In this document: one piece after another, positions 13,450-22,104 of the stretch | Numbering within the stretch: the first letter of the stretch is position 1 | Layout: every line of letters starts with the position of its first letter | Source of the DNA: an uncultured bacterium | Lineage (GTDB): Bacteria > Cyanobacteriota > Vampirovibrionia > Gastranaerophilales > Gastranaerophilaceae | Direction: 5' to 3' | Assembly (NCBI GenBank): GCA_900549855.1 | Contig: URPS01000035.1 | Location: 1 to 23,746 of the forward strand | Length of the DNA: 23,746 nt | Translations under genes and position numbers: made by a program | Notes under the pieces: generated by a model | Seen by the model: only the letters and a program-made list of their open reading frames with translations | What the model was told of the DNA's origin: nothing | The model's database searches: none

Positions 13450-15024
13450 TCACTTTTTGACAATTCTACTAGCCAATTCTTTGGCATATTCCATCTTGAA
13501 AACTAGATTAAGGACAGCATAAATACCGAGAACAGATACCATTACAAAAAGAATCTTTGAGATTTCAAAAATATATTTTGGTAATTGAATCTTATCAAAT
13601 CCTACACAAATAAACCAACCTGCAACAAGTGTTAAACCTCCTGCTAAAAGCATTTTTGTAAGATTGTAAAATAGAGATTTATAGTCCAATTTTATTTTTC
13701 TGTGAATAAATAAACCTAAAAATACAGCGTTAAATAAAGTTACAAACGAGGTTGACATTGTAATACCGGCAATTCCCATGTCAAGTTTTAGAATCAAAAG
13801 CCAATTCAAAAATGCCTTCAAACCGATTGATGACATAGCTATAATAAACGGTGTTTTTGAATCATTAAATGCGTAATATACTCTCGTTATAGAATCTCTA
13901 AATACATAAGGCAGTATTGAAAAAGATAAGAAACATAATGCTTCTGATACCATTATAACAGCATTTGCATTAAATGCTCCACGTTCAAAAATCAAAGAAA
14001 TTCCGTCTTTTGCAAGCAATAAAATTAATAACAACATTGGAATTCCCACAAAAAACAACACTCCAACACCTTTATTAAAATATCGTTTTATAGAATCCAT
14101 ATCGCCTTCACCTGCAAGACGAGAAAAAATTGGAAATAGCGGAACTAAAAACGCTGTAACTAAAATTCCTACCGGAAATTGAAAAATTCTATTAGCAAAA
14201 ACAACAGAAGTCCACGCACCTTCTTTTAAGGTTGATGCGAAAAACATATCTATATAAATACTGATTTGCCCGATTGTAGAACTTAATATTGCAGGAAATA
14301 AAAGTTCGCAAATGTTCTTAAATTGAGGATTGTTTTTTATATCTAAATTCGGCTTAATTCTGTATCCAATCTGTCTGATTTTTGGAAATTGAACCGCAAG
14401 CTGACATATTGCACCCAAAGTTGTTGCAGCCGCTAAAGCTATACCTAATTTATCATTATGCACTAAAGATATTACAGCAATCACAACAATACTCAATATC
14501 ATTGGAGATAAATTCGGTAAAATATACTGTTTGTGAGTAACTAATAATCCGTAGAAAATACCGATTACACCGCCTATTAAAATAACAGGTGACATTATTT
14601 TAAAGTGCAAAGACGCTAAAGCAACAAGTTCAGGAGCTCCAGCAGAAATAATTAATCCCATAATTTTATCAGCAAAAAAGAATCCGCCTACTGCACAAAA
14701 CGCAAAGAACAGAAAAGAAACCGTTAAAAAAGTATTATAAAGTTTATTAACAACTTCATCAGGTTTTGAATCAAAATTGGGAATCATTTTGGAAAATACG
14801 GCAACAGCAGCGCTATGAAAAGGACCACCAACACCGCCTAAAATAATTATTGCTAATGATGGAATTTGAAGTGCATAAAAATATGCATCCGACACGAGCG
14901 TTGCGCCATAATAATTTGCAACCACCATATCTCGAACAAATCCCATAAATTTACTTGCTATTGTGACCAGTGCAATCAGCCATGCTGCTTTTAATACGCT
15001 TTGTGTTTCGTCTTTACCCGCCAT
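13450..15024 (-). CDS. murJ: Lipid II flippase MurJ
   Basis: This 524-residue protein of the MOP/MATE-like family has about 14 transmembrane helices. It moves lipid-linked peptidoglycan precursor (lipid II) across the cytoplasmic membrane. The diagnostic N-terminal region is present: S-K-F-M-G-F-V-R-D-M-V-V-A-N-Y-Y-G followed by S-D-A-Y-F-Y-A-L-Q-I-P. So is the later F-P-V-G-I-L-V-T-A-F-L-V-P-L-F-P-I-F-S-R-L segment (cf. F-x-x-G-x-x-x-x-A-x-x-x-x-x-x-P). Start ATG 15024 has AGAG close upstream and overlaps the SpoIID-domain gene by 11 bases, so the two are translationally coupled. The neighbours make sense as a peptidoglycan unit. Confidence 0.92.
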   Translation of the reverse strand: MAGKDETQSVLKAAWLIALVTIASKFMGFVRDMVVANYYGATLVSDAYFYALQIPSLAIIILGGVGGPFHSAAVAVFSKMIPNFDSKPDEVVNKLYNTFLTVSFLFFAFCAVGGFFFADKIMGLIISAGAPELVALASLHFKIMSPVILIGGVIGIFYGLLVTHKQYILPNLSPMILSIVVIAVISLVHNDKLGIALAAATTLGAICQLAVQFPKIRQIGYRIKPNLDIKNNPQFKNICELLFPAILSSTIGQISIYIDMFFASTLKEGAWTSVVFANRIFQFPVGILVTAFLVPLFPIFSRLAGEGDMDSIKRYFNKGVGVLFFVGIPMLLLILLLAKDGISLIFERGAFNANAVIMVSEALCFLSFSILPYVFRDSITRVYYAFNDSKTPFIIAMSSIGLKAFLNWLLILKLDMGIAGITMSTSFVTLFNAVFLGLFIHRKIKLDYKSLFYNLTKMLLAGGLTLVAGWFICVGFDKIQLPKYIFEISKILFVMVSVLGIYAVLNLVFKMEYAKELASRIVKK

Positions 15025-16645
15025 ACTTCTCTACCAATTCTACATACAAAGTAACCGTTCTACCTAAAGATGGAGGATAAAATATTATTGTATTTGCTCC
15101 ATCATCAATGTATCTTGAAATATCTATTCTATAATCTTTTTGAAAAATAGTTTTTGTTACCGGAAATTCTAAAGTTTTACCGTTTATCATTACTGCAATT
15201 TTTGCTGCATTTGAATTCGTTACAACTAATTGAGCTCTTCCTATTGGCGCCCAAAATGTTTGCTTAACTTCTTCTCCGCAAACAGTCACCGGCATAGTAC
15301 CTAAATTTACTCCATTATAATAATGTCTTAAAATATTATAATAAGGCTGCTTAAGTTTTGTTGCCATATATCCTGCGCCGTATTGGCTCATTCCAACCCC
15401 ATGCCCGAAACCGCCACCATTAATTACAATCTCAGTAATATTCCCGTAGTTATCTTTTTTGTTGTCAATAATTATGTTAGCACTCGGCAAAGATACTCCA
15501 TTTTTTTGAAAAACTCTTCTTATAACAAGCTCTTTATAAATTCTATAACAACCTTTGTTTGTCATAAGTTCAACTTCCATCGCCTTGCCGGAAGTACCTC
15601 TTTTCATAACTTTAATATCTTTGATTTTTCCAAGTTCATCTCCTTGCTTAAAAGCAGAATGAATAAATCCGGTTTTTGATTGTGCAACAAGAGTCGATTT
15701 TAAAACGCTTTCCAACTCTCCAGCTGTCCATTGTTTTTGCCACCTGTAATATGGTGATTCAATATCAAAAGAAGGAACTTTTGTATCATAAAAAGCTTTT
15801 GCATCATCTTCTTCTTCCATTGACTTAAATTCGGACTTATCCGGAACTGCAGACAAATAAGGTTTATTTGGAGCAGGGAACATCTTTGTCATAGGGTCAG
15901 AAAAAGCATTCGAATAACTTTCAGTATACCCTCCGGCTGTGGAGCTATACAGCGCTAAAATCGGTTCATTATTGTATAATGCTACAATTCCGTCCGTTTC
16001 CATCACTGCTCTTGTAGACAAATCGTCTTCTGTATTAACTCCATAATACACTTGGCTTGCCACACTATCAACAACGTTAAACTCTTTATACGCTTGTGTT
16101 CTTGGAGTTAACACATAATTTCTAGCAGCAACAGCTTGCGCTTTTAAAGCTTCCAGACCAAATCTGACAGGCATTTCGTTTGGCACAACACCTTTCAAAT
16201 ATTCTTGAGTTTCTACGAGGTTAACCAAATAAAAACCTTTTCTATCCTGATGTTGAACAACCTCAAATGCGCCATGATAAAGAGCCGGTTTTCCTTTTCT
16301 GGTTAAATCTTTAACTCCGAGAACACCTCTTGGGCAAACTATAACAAAATCTCTAAGCGTTGCTCCGCGTCCGTTTATTGAAACATCAAGCCCCGTGACA
16401 CCGTTTTTTATTGTTATATCAGTTTCTGCCGGTACAGAATATATTATCTTATGAGTTTCTCTATCGCATATATCGCAATCCGAAGTTCCATAAACAGAAA
16501 TAGTCTGTTTTAAAACATTCTGAAATTTATTATCAGTAAGTCCGACTCTTACGACATTGTTATCTGCAAACGTAGGATTCACTGCTGTTAAAGATAACAT
16601 CAACAACAGTACTCCCACAATATTTTTTAAATGAGTATACTTCAT
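15014..16645 (-). CDS. SpoIID/LytB-domain exported protein (probable peptidoglycan lytic enzyme)
   Basis: This protein has 543 residues. A signal peptide covers about 1-27 (cut after T-F-A). The SpoIID domain spans about 140-450: G-V-V-P-N-E-M-P (152-159; E157 matches the catalytic Glu of SpoIID), E-A-L-K-A-Q-A-V-A-A-R-N-Y (165-177), S-S-T-A-G-G-Y-T-E (234-242) and G-G-F-G-H-G-V-G-M-S-Q-Y-G-A-G-Y-M-A (411-428). SpoIID family members cleave glycan strands lacking stem peptides. A beta-rich tail (450-543) has no recognised domain. A C-D-I-C pair (C57, C60) in an exported protein could form a disulphide. There is no sporulation context; the family occurs widely in non-sporulating bacteria including cyanobacteria. 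GGAG precedes the ATG by 8 bases, and cysS ends 14 bases upstream. Confidence 0.9.
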   Translation of the reverse strand: MKYTHLKNIVGVLLLMLSLTAVNPTFADNNVVRVGLTDNKFQNVLKQTISVYGTSDCDICDRETHKIIYSVPAETDITIKNGVTGLDVSINGRGATLRDFVIVCPRGVLGVKDLTRKGKPALYHGAFEVVQHQDRKGFYLVNLVETQEYLKGVVPNEMPVRFGLEALKAQAVAARNYVLTPRTQAYKEFNVVDSVASQVYYGVNTEDDLSTRAVMETDGIVALYNNEPILALYSSTAGGYTESYSNAFSDPMTKMFPAPNKPYLSAVPDKSEFKSMEEEDDAKAFYDTKVPSFDIESPYYRWQKQWTAGELESVLKSTLVAQSKTGFIHSAFKQGDELGKIKDIKVMKRGTSGKAMEVELMTNKGCYRIYKELVIRRVFQKNGVSLPSANIIIDNKKDNYGNITEIVINGGGFGHGVGMSQYGAGYMATKLKQPYYNILRHYYNGVNLGTMPVTVCGEEVKQTFWAPIGRAQLVVTNSNAAKIAVMINGKTLEFPVTKTIFQKDYRIDISRYIDDGANTIIFYPPSLGRTVTLYVELVEKYGG

Positions 16646-16659
16646 TTAATCTACTCCAA

Positions 16660-18036
16660 TTAGCCTTTTAATTCCCAAGTAGTTCCTTCTTTAGAATCCT
16701 TTAAAACAATTCCGACTTTATCAAGAGCTACACGAATTTTATCCGCTACATCCCAATTTTTTTCTACTCTAGCAGCTTTTCTTTTTTCAATAATTTCTTC
16801 CATAGAAGAATATGTTTCACCCAATTCTTCTGAAATTTCCTTAAGTTTTTCTGCTAATTCTTCTTCTGAAAGAGTTGCTTTTTCAAACACAAAACCAAGT
16901 GTAGTGGCTAATTTATACAACAAAGTGAACGCATATGGGACATCTTTATTCGCTTTATTTGTTAAATCAAACAAAACTGCTAAAGCCTTAGATGTATTCA
17001 AATCATCGTCCATAGCTTCTTCAAAAGCTTTATATTCTTCAAATTGAGTCAAATCTAAAGTTTCATCAATTTGCGTACGTTTTGCATTAAGCATTCTTTT
17101 TACACCATTTGCAGCTGCTTGCAATGCTTCATCAGAAAACTCTACAGGCATTCTGTAGTGGTTTGTAAGTATAAAGAATCTGATGGTATTTGAATCATAA
17201 TTTTTCAATAAATCATCTATCGTAAGAAAATTACCCAATGATTTTGACATTTTTTCCTTATTAATAGTTACAAAACCATTGTGAAGCCAATAATTTACAA
17301 ATTTACAGCCATTTGCACATTCTGATTGAGCAATTTCATTTTCGTGGTGAGGAAAAATTAAATCAGCACCACCGGCATGGATATCAATTGTTTTACCCAA
17401 ATATTTTCTGCTCATAGCTGAACATTCTATATGCCATCCTGGGCGACCGACTCCCCAAGGTGATTTATAACCAAATTTTTCATCTTTTTTCCATAATGCA
17501 AAATCTAACGGATCTTCTTTTTGTTCACCAACTTCAATTCTTGCACCACTTTCTAATTGGTCAATAGGCTGTTTTGAAAGATATCCGTATTTAGGGAATT
17601 TCTTTACTCTAAAATACACATCTCCGTTAGCTTCATAAGCGTAACCCTTATTAATCAAATCCTTAACAATAGAAATCATTTCACCTAAAGTTTTAGTCGC
17701 AAAAGGTTCTATATCTGGTTTTAAGTTATTTAAAGCACTCATGCTTTCGCTAAATTTTTTATACCAGAAAGTTGAAACTTCCTCCGGAGTCTTACCTTCT
17801 TTTTCTGCTTTTTTAAGAATTTTATCATCTACATCCGTAACATTTCTGCAATAAGTTACGTCATAACCTTTAAACTTAAGATATCTGTACAAAACATCCC
17901 ATGTTATATAACATCTTGCGTGCCCCAAGTGCGCATTGTCATAAACGGTAGGGCCGCAAACATACATTTTAACCTTGTTCTCTTCTATAGGTTTAAACTC
18001 TTCAGTCTGATTTGTGTATGAATTGTGTAGTTTCAT
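16660..18036 (-). CDS. cysS: Cysteinyl-tRNA synthetase
   Basis: This 458-residue class I synthetase is of normal length. The HIGH motif is H-L-G-H at 36-39 and K-M-S-K-S is at 262-266. The zinc site that selects cysteine is complete (C27, C205, H230, E234 by alignment with the E. coli pattern). The C-terminal helical domain ends in the usual G-x-x-x-K-D-x-x-E-G-T-x-W. It charges tRNA-Cys with cysteine. It is first gene of a minus-strand cluster with the SpoIID-domain and murJ genes, driven by the promoter at 18068-18096. GGGGAG lies about 9 bases before the ATG. Confidence 0.97.
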   Translation of the reverse strand: MKLHNSYTNQTEEFKPIEENKVKMYVCGPTVYDNAHLGHARCYITWDVLYRYLKFKGYDVTYCRNVTDVDDKILKKAEKEGKTPEEVSTFWYKKFSESMSALNNLKPDIEPFATKTLGEMISIVKDLINKGYAYEANGDVYFRVKKFPKYGYLSKQPIDQLESGARIEVGEQKEDPLDFALWKKDEKFGYKSPWGVGRPGWHIECSAMSRKYLGKTIDIHAGGADLIFPHHENEIAQSECANGCKFVNYWLHNGFVTINKEKMSKSLGNFLTIDDLLKNYDSNTIRFFILTNHYRMPVEFSDEALQAAANGVKRMLNAKRTQIDETLDLTQFEEYKAFEEAMDDDLNTSKALAVLFDLTNKANKDVPYAFTLLYKLATTLGFVFEKATLSEEELAEKLKEISEELGETYSSMEEIIEKRKAARVEKNWDVADKIRVALDKVGIVLKDSKEGTTWELKG

Positions 18037-18067
18037 AATATATTACTCCCCAAAATCTCGCACGACT

Positions 18068-18096
18068 ATATTACAACAAAAAGATTTTTATGTCTA
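18068..18096 (-). promoter_or_regulatory. cysS promoter
   Basis: On the minus strand, TAGACA (18091-18096), a 17-base spacer and TAATAT (18068-18073) stand divergent from the symporter promoter 24 bases away. Confidence 0.55.
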
Positions 18097-18119
18097 TTGA
18101 TAAATAAGCAGAATAGGAC

Positions 18120-18148
18120 TTTACAAGGTGTAAAAATAATTGTACAAT
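18120..18148 (+). promoter_or_regulatory. Promoter of the DAACS symporter gene
   Basis: TTTACA (18120-18125), a 17-base spacer and TACAAT (18143-18148) form a near-consensus sigma-70 promoter. The leader is about 30 bases and carries AGAGGA. Confidence 0.65.
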
Positions 18149-18183
18149 AGACTAGTTATATAAGTATATGAGAGGATTTATAG

Positions 18184-19509
18184 ATGAAATTTCACATGCA
18201 AGTGTTAATTGCACTTGGTTTGGGGTTAAAGAGAAATTGGCACATTTTTGCCGGCTTAATTCTCGGTGTTTTGGTTGGTATTTGGCTGCATAGAGAGCCT
18301 AATCCGATTATCATGACTACTTTGACTTTTATCGGTCAGGTGTTCATCAGATTAATTCAAATGGTTGTTATACCTTTGGTAATATCTGCAATCGTAATCG
18401 GCATTACAAGTGTCGGAGACAGCAAACAAATCGGCAAACTCGGTTCTAAAATGATATTTTATTACACGATTATTACCGTAGCAGCCGTAACAATTGGTGC
18501 AGCTCTCGCACTACTTCTAAAACCTGGATTAGGCGCAGCACACTATATTAATATAGATACAGCAGCAGGCATTCAAGCTCAAGTTGCAGCAACAATTGAA
18601 GCTCAAAGAGGAAATTTATTAAACATATTCTTGGGCTTTATTCCAAAAAATCCACTAGCATCTATTGCAAGTGGCGATATGGTTCCAATTATAGTATTTG
18701 CATTAATGTTTTCTGTAGCATTAGCAAAAGTTGGCGAAATCAACAGACCTTTTGTCAGCTTCTTTGAATCAATCTTTGCAGCTACAATGAAAATAACAGA
18801 TTGGATTATGTGTTTTGCAGCTCCAGGGGTATTCGCACTTACTGCAGTTGCAGTTTCATCATTTGGCATAGATATTTTTATGAGCATTTCAAAATACTTA
18901 GGTGTTTTGACTCTTGGTTTTGCAATCCAATTCTTTATTGTGTATCCCGTATTCTTAAAAATATTTTCAAAAGTTCCTGTTCTAATGCTTTATGCGGCTA
19001 TGGCAGAAGCAATGATGGTAGCCTTCGGTACAGCAAGTTCTTCTGCAACATTACCATTAACAATTGCTTGTTGTGAAAAAAGAGGTATTTCTCACAAGGT
19101 TTCAAGTTTTGTACTACCACTTGGTGCAACACTAAATATGGATGGTACGGCAATGCTTCAAACAATCGCTGTAATCTTCTTAACTCAAGCATATGGCGTT
19201 GCTTTAACTCCATTCCTTGTTATACAAATTGCATTTCTTGCAATCATAGCATCATCTACTTGTGCAGGTATTCCTGGTGCCGGACTTATTACAATTGCTC
19301 TTGTTCTTAATGGCATGGGCTTGAGTCCGGAACAATTGGTTGCTGGTTTCGCATTCTTATTCACAATAGAAAGAATCACAGATATGATGCGTACATTACT
19401 TAACGTAACATCAGATGCAGTTGTTGCAGCAGCAATTGCAGATAACGAAAACGAAATTAATTATGATTTATTGAATAATCCGGAAGCTTACGGAGATATT
19501 ATTAATTAA
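18184..19509 (+). CDS. Dicarboxylate/amino acid:cation symporter (DAACS family)
   Basis: This 441-residue membrane protein of the GltP/DctA family is driven by Na+ or H+. Signatures are the serine-rich hairpin loop G-T-A-S-S-S-A-T-L-P (282-291) and F-V-L-P-L-G-A-T-L-N-M-D-G-T (309-322), which forms the substrate and Na+ site in GltPh-type structures. A second hairpin A-S-S-T-C-A-G-I-P-G-A-G-L lies near 357-370, and D-M-M-R-T-L-L-N-V-T-S-D (400-411) supplies the substrate-binding Asp/Asn pair. The likely substrate is glutamate, aspartate or a C4-dicarboxylate; the exact one cannot be read. AGAGGA lies about 7 bases before the ATG. The gene is monocistronic, with its own promoter and terminator. 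Confidence 0.93.
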   Translation: MKFHMQVLIALGLGLKRNWHIFAGLILGVLVGIWLHREPNPIIMTTLTFIGQVFIRLIQMVVIPLVISAIVIGITSVGDSKQIGKLGSKMIFYYTIITVAAVTIGAALALLLKPGLGAAHYINIDTAAGIQAQVAATIEAQRGNLLNIFLGFIPKNPLASIASGDMVPIIVFALMFSVALAKVGEINRPFVSFFESIFAATMKITDWIMCFAAPGVFALTAVAVSSFGIDIFMSISKYLGVLTLGFAIQFFIVYPVFLKIFSKVPVLMLYAAMAEAMMVAFGTASSSATLPLTIACCEKRGISHKVSSFVLPLGATLNMDGTAMLQTIAVIFLTQAYGVALTPFLVIQIAFLAIIASSTCAGIPGAGLITIALVLNGMGLSPEQLVAGFAFLFTIERITDMMRTLLNVTSDAVVAAAIADNENEINYDLLNNPEAYGDIIN

Positions 19510-19531
19510 GTTTTGATTTATGTTGATAACA

Positions 19532-19566
19532 AGAGAGGGCGGCTTATTTCATAAGCCGCCCTCTCT
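19532..19566. terminator. Strong hairpin terminator after the symporter
   Basis: A 16-bp perfect stem (19532-19547 with 19551-19566: AGAGAGGGCGGCTTAT and complement) has the loop TTC. The following ATTAATAT is only a weak U-tract, so the very stable stem must do most of the work. Confidence 0.8.
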
Positions 19567-19598
19567 ATTAATATCTATTACAAAAATTTTGTTTCCTC

Positions 19599-19628
19599 TT
19601 TACAATTATGTTATGACTGCGGTATCAT
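19599..19628 (+). promoter_or_regulatory. pheS promoter
   Basis: TTTACA (19599-19604), an 18-base spacer and TATCAT (19623-19628) are followed by AAGGGAG shortly before the ATG. Confidence 0.5.
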
Positions 19629-19647
19629 TAACTTAAGGGAGAAAATT

Positions 19648-20682
19648 ATGAAAGAACAGTTGGAAAACATTTATAACTCAGCAAAAAATGATATTGAGAA
19701 AGCTAGTACAATTAGCGACATTGATGAAATTAGATTAAAATATTTAAGTCGTAAAGGTGAATTTAATGCCATTAAAAAAGGGCTAAAGGATTTGTCAGAT
19801 GAAGATAAAAGAGTTGTTGGTGCTTTAGCTAACAAGATTACTCAAGATTTAGAAGCTTTATTGAAAGAAAAACATGAAGCTTTTTATCAAAAAGAATTAA
19901 ACGAAAAGCTTCAAAAAGACAGAATTGATATCACATTGAGCGGTAAATATATTCCACAAGGCAAGGTTCACCCTCTAACATCTACAACAAAAGAGATTGT
20001 TTCAATTTTCCAAAACCTTGGTTTTTCTGTTGTATCACCGGATTTATCACCGGAAGTTGAAACAGAATATTATAACTTTGATATGTTGAATGTTCCAAAA
20101 GACCACCCTGCAAGAGATGTTCAGGATACATTCTACGTAAAAAATATGCCTAACGTTGTACTAAGAAGTCAAACTTCCGGTGCACAAATTCACGTTATGG
20201 AAAATCAAAAACCGCCTATCAAAGTAATTTCTCCCGGTAGAGTTTATCGTAATGAAAATATTAACGCAAGAAAAAATAATTTCTTCCACCAAATTGAAGG
20301 ACTTTATGTAGATAAAGATATCACATTTGGTGACTTGAAAGGTGTGCTTAACGAATTCATCAGATTGTATTTTGGTGCTGCCCGTCCAACACGTTTCAGA
20401 AGCAGTTTCTTCCCATTCACAGAACCTTCTGCAGAAGTTGATGTTCAGTGTATTATGTGCCAAGGTAAAGGTTGCAGAACTTGCAGCGGCACAGGCTGGT
20501 TAGAAGTTCTTGGTTGCGGCATGGTAGATGTAAACGTACTAAAAGGTGTAGGAATCGACCCCGATGTATATTCAGGTTTTGCATTCGGAATGGGTGTTGA
20601 AAGACTAGCTATGCTTAAATACGCAATTGATGATATTAGATTATTCTTTAACAATGATAAGAGATTTTTAGAACAATTCTAA
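19648..20682 (+). CDS. pheS: Phenylalanyl-tRNA synthetase alpha subunit
   Basis: This 344-residue class II synthetase subunit forms an alpha2-beta2 enzyme with PheT and charges tRNA-Phe. The N-terminal coiled coil is at about 1-90. Class II motifs are H-P-L-T-S-T-T-K-E-I (108-117), R-S-Q-T-S-G-A-Q-I-H (173-182), G-R-V-Y-R-N-E (197-203), F-F-H-Q-I-E-G (212-218) and the terminal G-M-G-V-E-R-L-A-M-L-K-Y (314-325). A C-x2-C-x4-C-x2-C cluster (268-279) followed by G-T-G-W-L-E is a feature of many bacterial PheS proteins. pheT is not adjacent: the next gene is a peptidase. Separate pheS and pheT are known in cyanobacteria. Confidence 0.97.
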   Translation: MKEQLENIYNSAKNDIEKASTISDIDEIRLKYLSRKGEFNAIKKGLKDLSDEDKRVVGALANKITQDLEALLKEKHEAFYQKELNEKLQKDRIDITLSGKYIPQGKVHPLTSTTKEIVSIFQNLGFSVVSPDLSPEVETEYYNFDMLNVPKDHPARDVQDTFYVKNMPNVVLRSQTSGAQIHVMENQKPPIKVISPGRVYRNENINARKNNFFHQIEGLYVDKDITFGDLKGVLNEFIRLYFGAARPTRFRSSFFPFTEPSAEVDVQCIMCQGKGCRTCSGTGWLEVLGCGMVDVNVLKGVGIDPDVYSGFAFGMGVERLAMLKYAIDDIRLFFNNDKRFLEQF

Positions 20683-20699
20683 ATTTGGGAGCATTGAGA

Positions 20700-21395
20700 T
20701 TGAAAAAAATCATACTTCTTGTATTATCAATACTGTTTTTGAATATTAATTCTGCATTCGCTGCAGAAGGTTATTTTACAAGCGCTAAAGAAATCGCAAA
20801 AATTCAAAAGCAAGTAAGTACAGTTGGGTATAAATTACTTAATGCAAATGGAATTGAAAAAAGAGTTGTTTTTTATTATAAAAACGATTCGACTGTAAAC
20901 GCCTTTACATATCATTCAGATAGAGAAGTAGTAATTTGTCGTGGTTTGTACATAATGCTGGATGACGAAGCTCAATTAGCTGCTGTATTGGGACACGAGA
21001 TTTCTCATGGTATGGATAGCTACAACGGCATTTTTAGAGGGACATTCTCATATTGGAACAATTTCTTTACTCCTAAGAAGTATGAATACAAAGCGGATAA
21101 AAGAGCTGTAGATTATATGGTGAATGCTGGCTACAATCCTGTTGCAATGATTGTTATGATGAATAAATCTTTCGGTCAAAGACGATATGATTGGCGCTCT
21201 ACTCACCCTCTAACTTCCAGAAGAATGATGGAAGTTTATGAATATATTTATAAAAAATATCCGGAATATTTAGTTAACAATCCATACAAAACAAACATTT
21301 ATTACCAAAACTTTTTATTAACTTCAAAGGAAAATCGTGCAAAATTTCAAGAAAAAGTTAAAACTAATTCAACCAAAAAAGTTAATTATCTGTAA
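20700..21395 (+). CDS. Exported M48-family metallopeptidase
   Basis: This protein has 231 residues from TTG 20700, chosen because GGGAG lies 8 bases upstream and the protein then begins M-K-K-I-I-L-L-V-L-S. An in-frame TTG at 20685 would begin only 2 bases after pheS and has no site. A signal peptide covers about 1-21 (A-F-A cut). The zinc site H-E-I-S-H (99-103) plus E129 in E-Y-K-A-D-K-R-A (129-136) identifies M48. The rest of the pattern, N-A-F-T-Y and S-T-H-P-L-T-S-R-R (167-175), fits periplasmic BepA/LoiP-like members. No membrane anchor or TPR domain follows. It probably acts in envelope quality control (inference). It is co-transcribed with pheS by position, and its 3' end overlaps the next gene by 59 bases. 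Confidence 0.88.
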   Translation: MKKIILLVLSILFLNINSAFAAEGYFTSAKEIAKIQKQVSTVGYKLLNANGIEKRVVFYYKNDSTVNAFTYHSDREVVICRGLYIMLDDEAQLAAVLGHEISHGMDSYNGIFRGTFSYWNNFFTPKKYEYKADKRAVDYMVNAGYNPVAMIVMMNKSFGQRRYDWRSTHPLTSRRMMEVYEYIYKKYPEYLVNNPYKTNIYYQNFLLTSKENRAKFQEKVKTNSTKKVNYL

Positions 21396-22050
21396 GAAAA
21401 TATTATCAACATTTTTACTAATATCCCTTTGTAACAGTTGTTGCGCAGCAATAATTATTGATGATTTTGTTGAAAACACTCTGGATAAAAATCTAAAAAT
21501 TCATCCTCACAAGGAAGTTATAATAGAAGATGAGTTTTTGCCAACAAGTGTTACGACGAAAACTTCAAGAAAAATCTCTAACCAACTGCAAAGTGAAGTA
21601 TTACCTAATATTACAACCACAATTCCACAAAGGAAGAAATTAGTAATATCAGAAAACGAAAAAGAATATATTTTAGTCCGTATAAAAGAATCTTTCACAA
21701 CGAAGTCAAAGCCGGAAGAAGGCAGTTATTTAGAATTTGTAACAACAGAAGATAAGTATATCAAAGGGAAATTATACCCTGCAAATACTCCCATAAAAGC
21801 CAGAATAGAAACATTTTCTCCTCGTGCTATATGGGGTAGTCCTGCCGATATCGTTATCAGCAATTTCTATATAAACGACATTCCTTTATATGGAAATATT
21901 TCTAAAACAGGGAAGAATAATACAATGTGGGTTCGTCCGTTAGCTTGCATAGCCGGAGTTGCTTTCGGCACCGGTTTCTTTTTTATGTTCATAAAAGGCG
22001 GACAAGCTAAAATTAATAAAAATGAAGTGTTTAAATTGTTTTTTGAATAA
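21337..22050 (+). CDS. Hypothetical exported or membrane protein
   Basis: This 237-residue protein has no recognised family. The start is taken as GTG 21337, which has AAAGGA 5 bases upstream; no ATG or TTG occurs before the hydrophobic segment, so the 59-base overlap with the peptidase gene appears real. A basic lead (1-20) precedes a hydrophobic segment (about 21-38, L-S-T-F-L-L-I-S-L-C-N-S-C-C-A-A). This could be a signal peptide with lipobox-like cysteines or a signal anchor. Residues 40-105 are probably disordered. About 108-200 is a beta-rich domain with G-x-L-Y-P-A-N-T-P-I-K-A-R-I-E-T-F-S. A second hydrophobic helix lies at about 201-221. It may partner with the M48 peptidase in the envelope (inference from context). 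Confidence 0.65.
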   Translation: MQNFKKKLKLIQPKKLIICKKILSTFLLISLCNSCCAAIIIDDFVENTLDKNLKIHPHKEVIIEDEFLPTSVTTKTSRKISNQLQSEVLPNITTTIPQRKKLVISENEKEYILVRIKESFTTKSKPEEGSYLEFVTTEDKYIKGKLYPANTPIKARIETFSPRAIWGSPADIVISNFYINDIPLYGNISKTGKNNTMWVRPLACIAGVAFGTGFFFMFIKGGQAKINKNEVFKLFFE

Positions 22051-22052
22051 TA

Positions 22053-22083
22053 AAGGGCGAAAAAGCAAAGCTTTTTCGCCCTT
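22053..22083 (+). terminator. Hairpin terminator of the pheS cluster
   Basis: A 14-bp perfect stem (22053-22066 with 22070-22083: AAGGGCGAAAAAGC and complement) with the loop AAA begins 2 bases after the stop codon. The T-tract is built into the 3' arm. It also lies in the path of the minus-strand gene ending at 22105. Confidence 0.85.
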
Positions 22084-22104
22084 ACAAAAACTTAAAACCT
22101 TATC

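Noticed and set aside
13435..13463. Direct repeat TTTTTGACAA (13435-13444 and 13454-13463) as a regulator site
   Set aside because: The second copy is part of the murJ C-terminal codons and the repeat is AT-rich; coincidence is likely.
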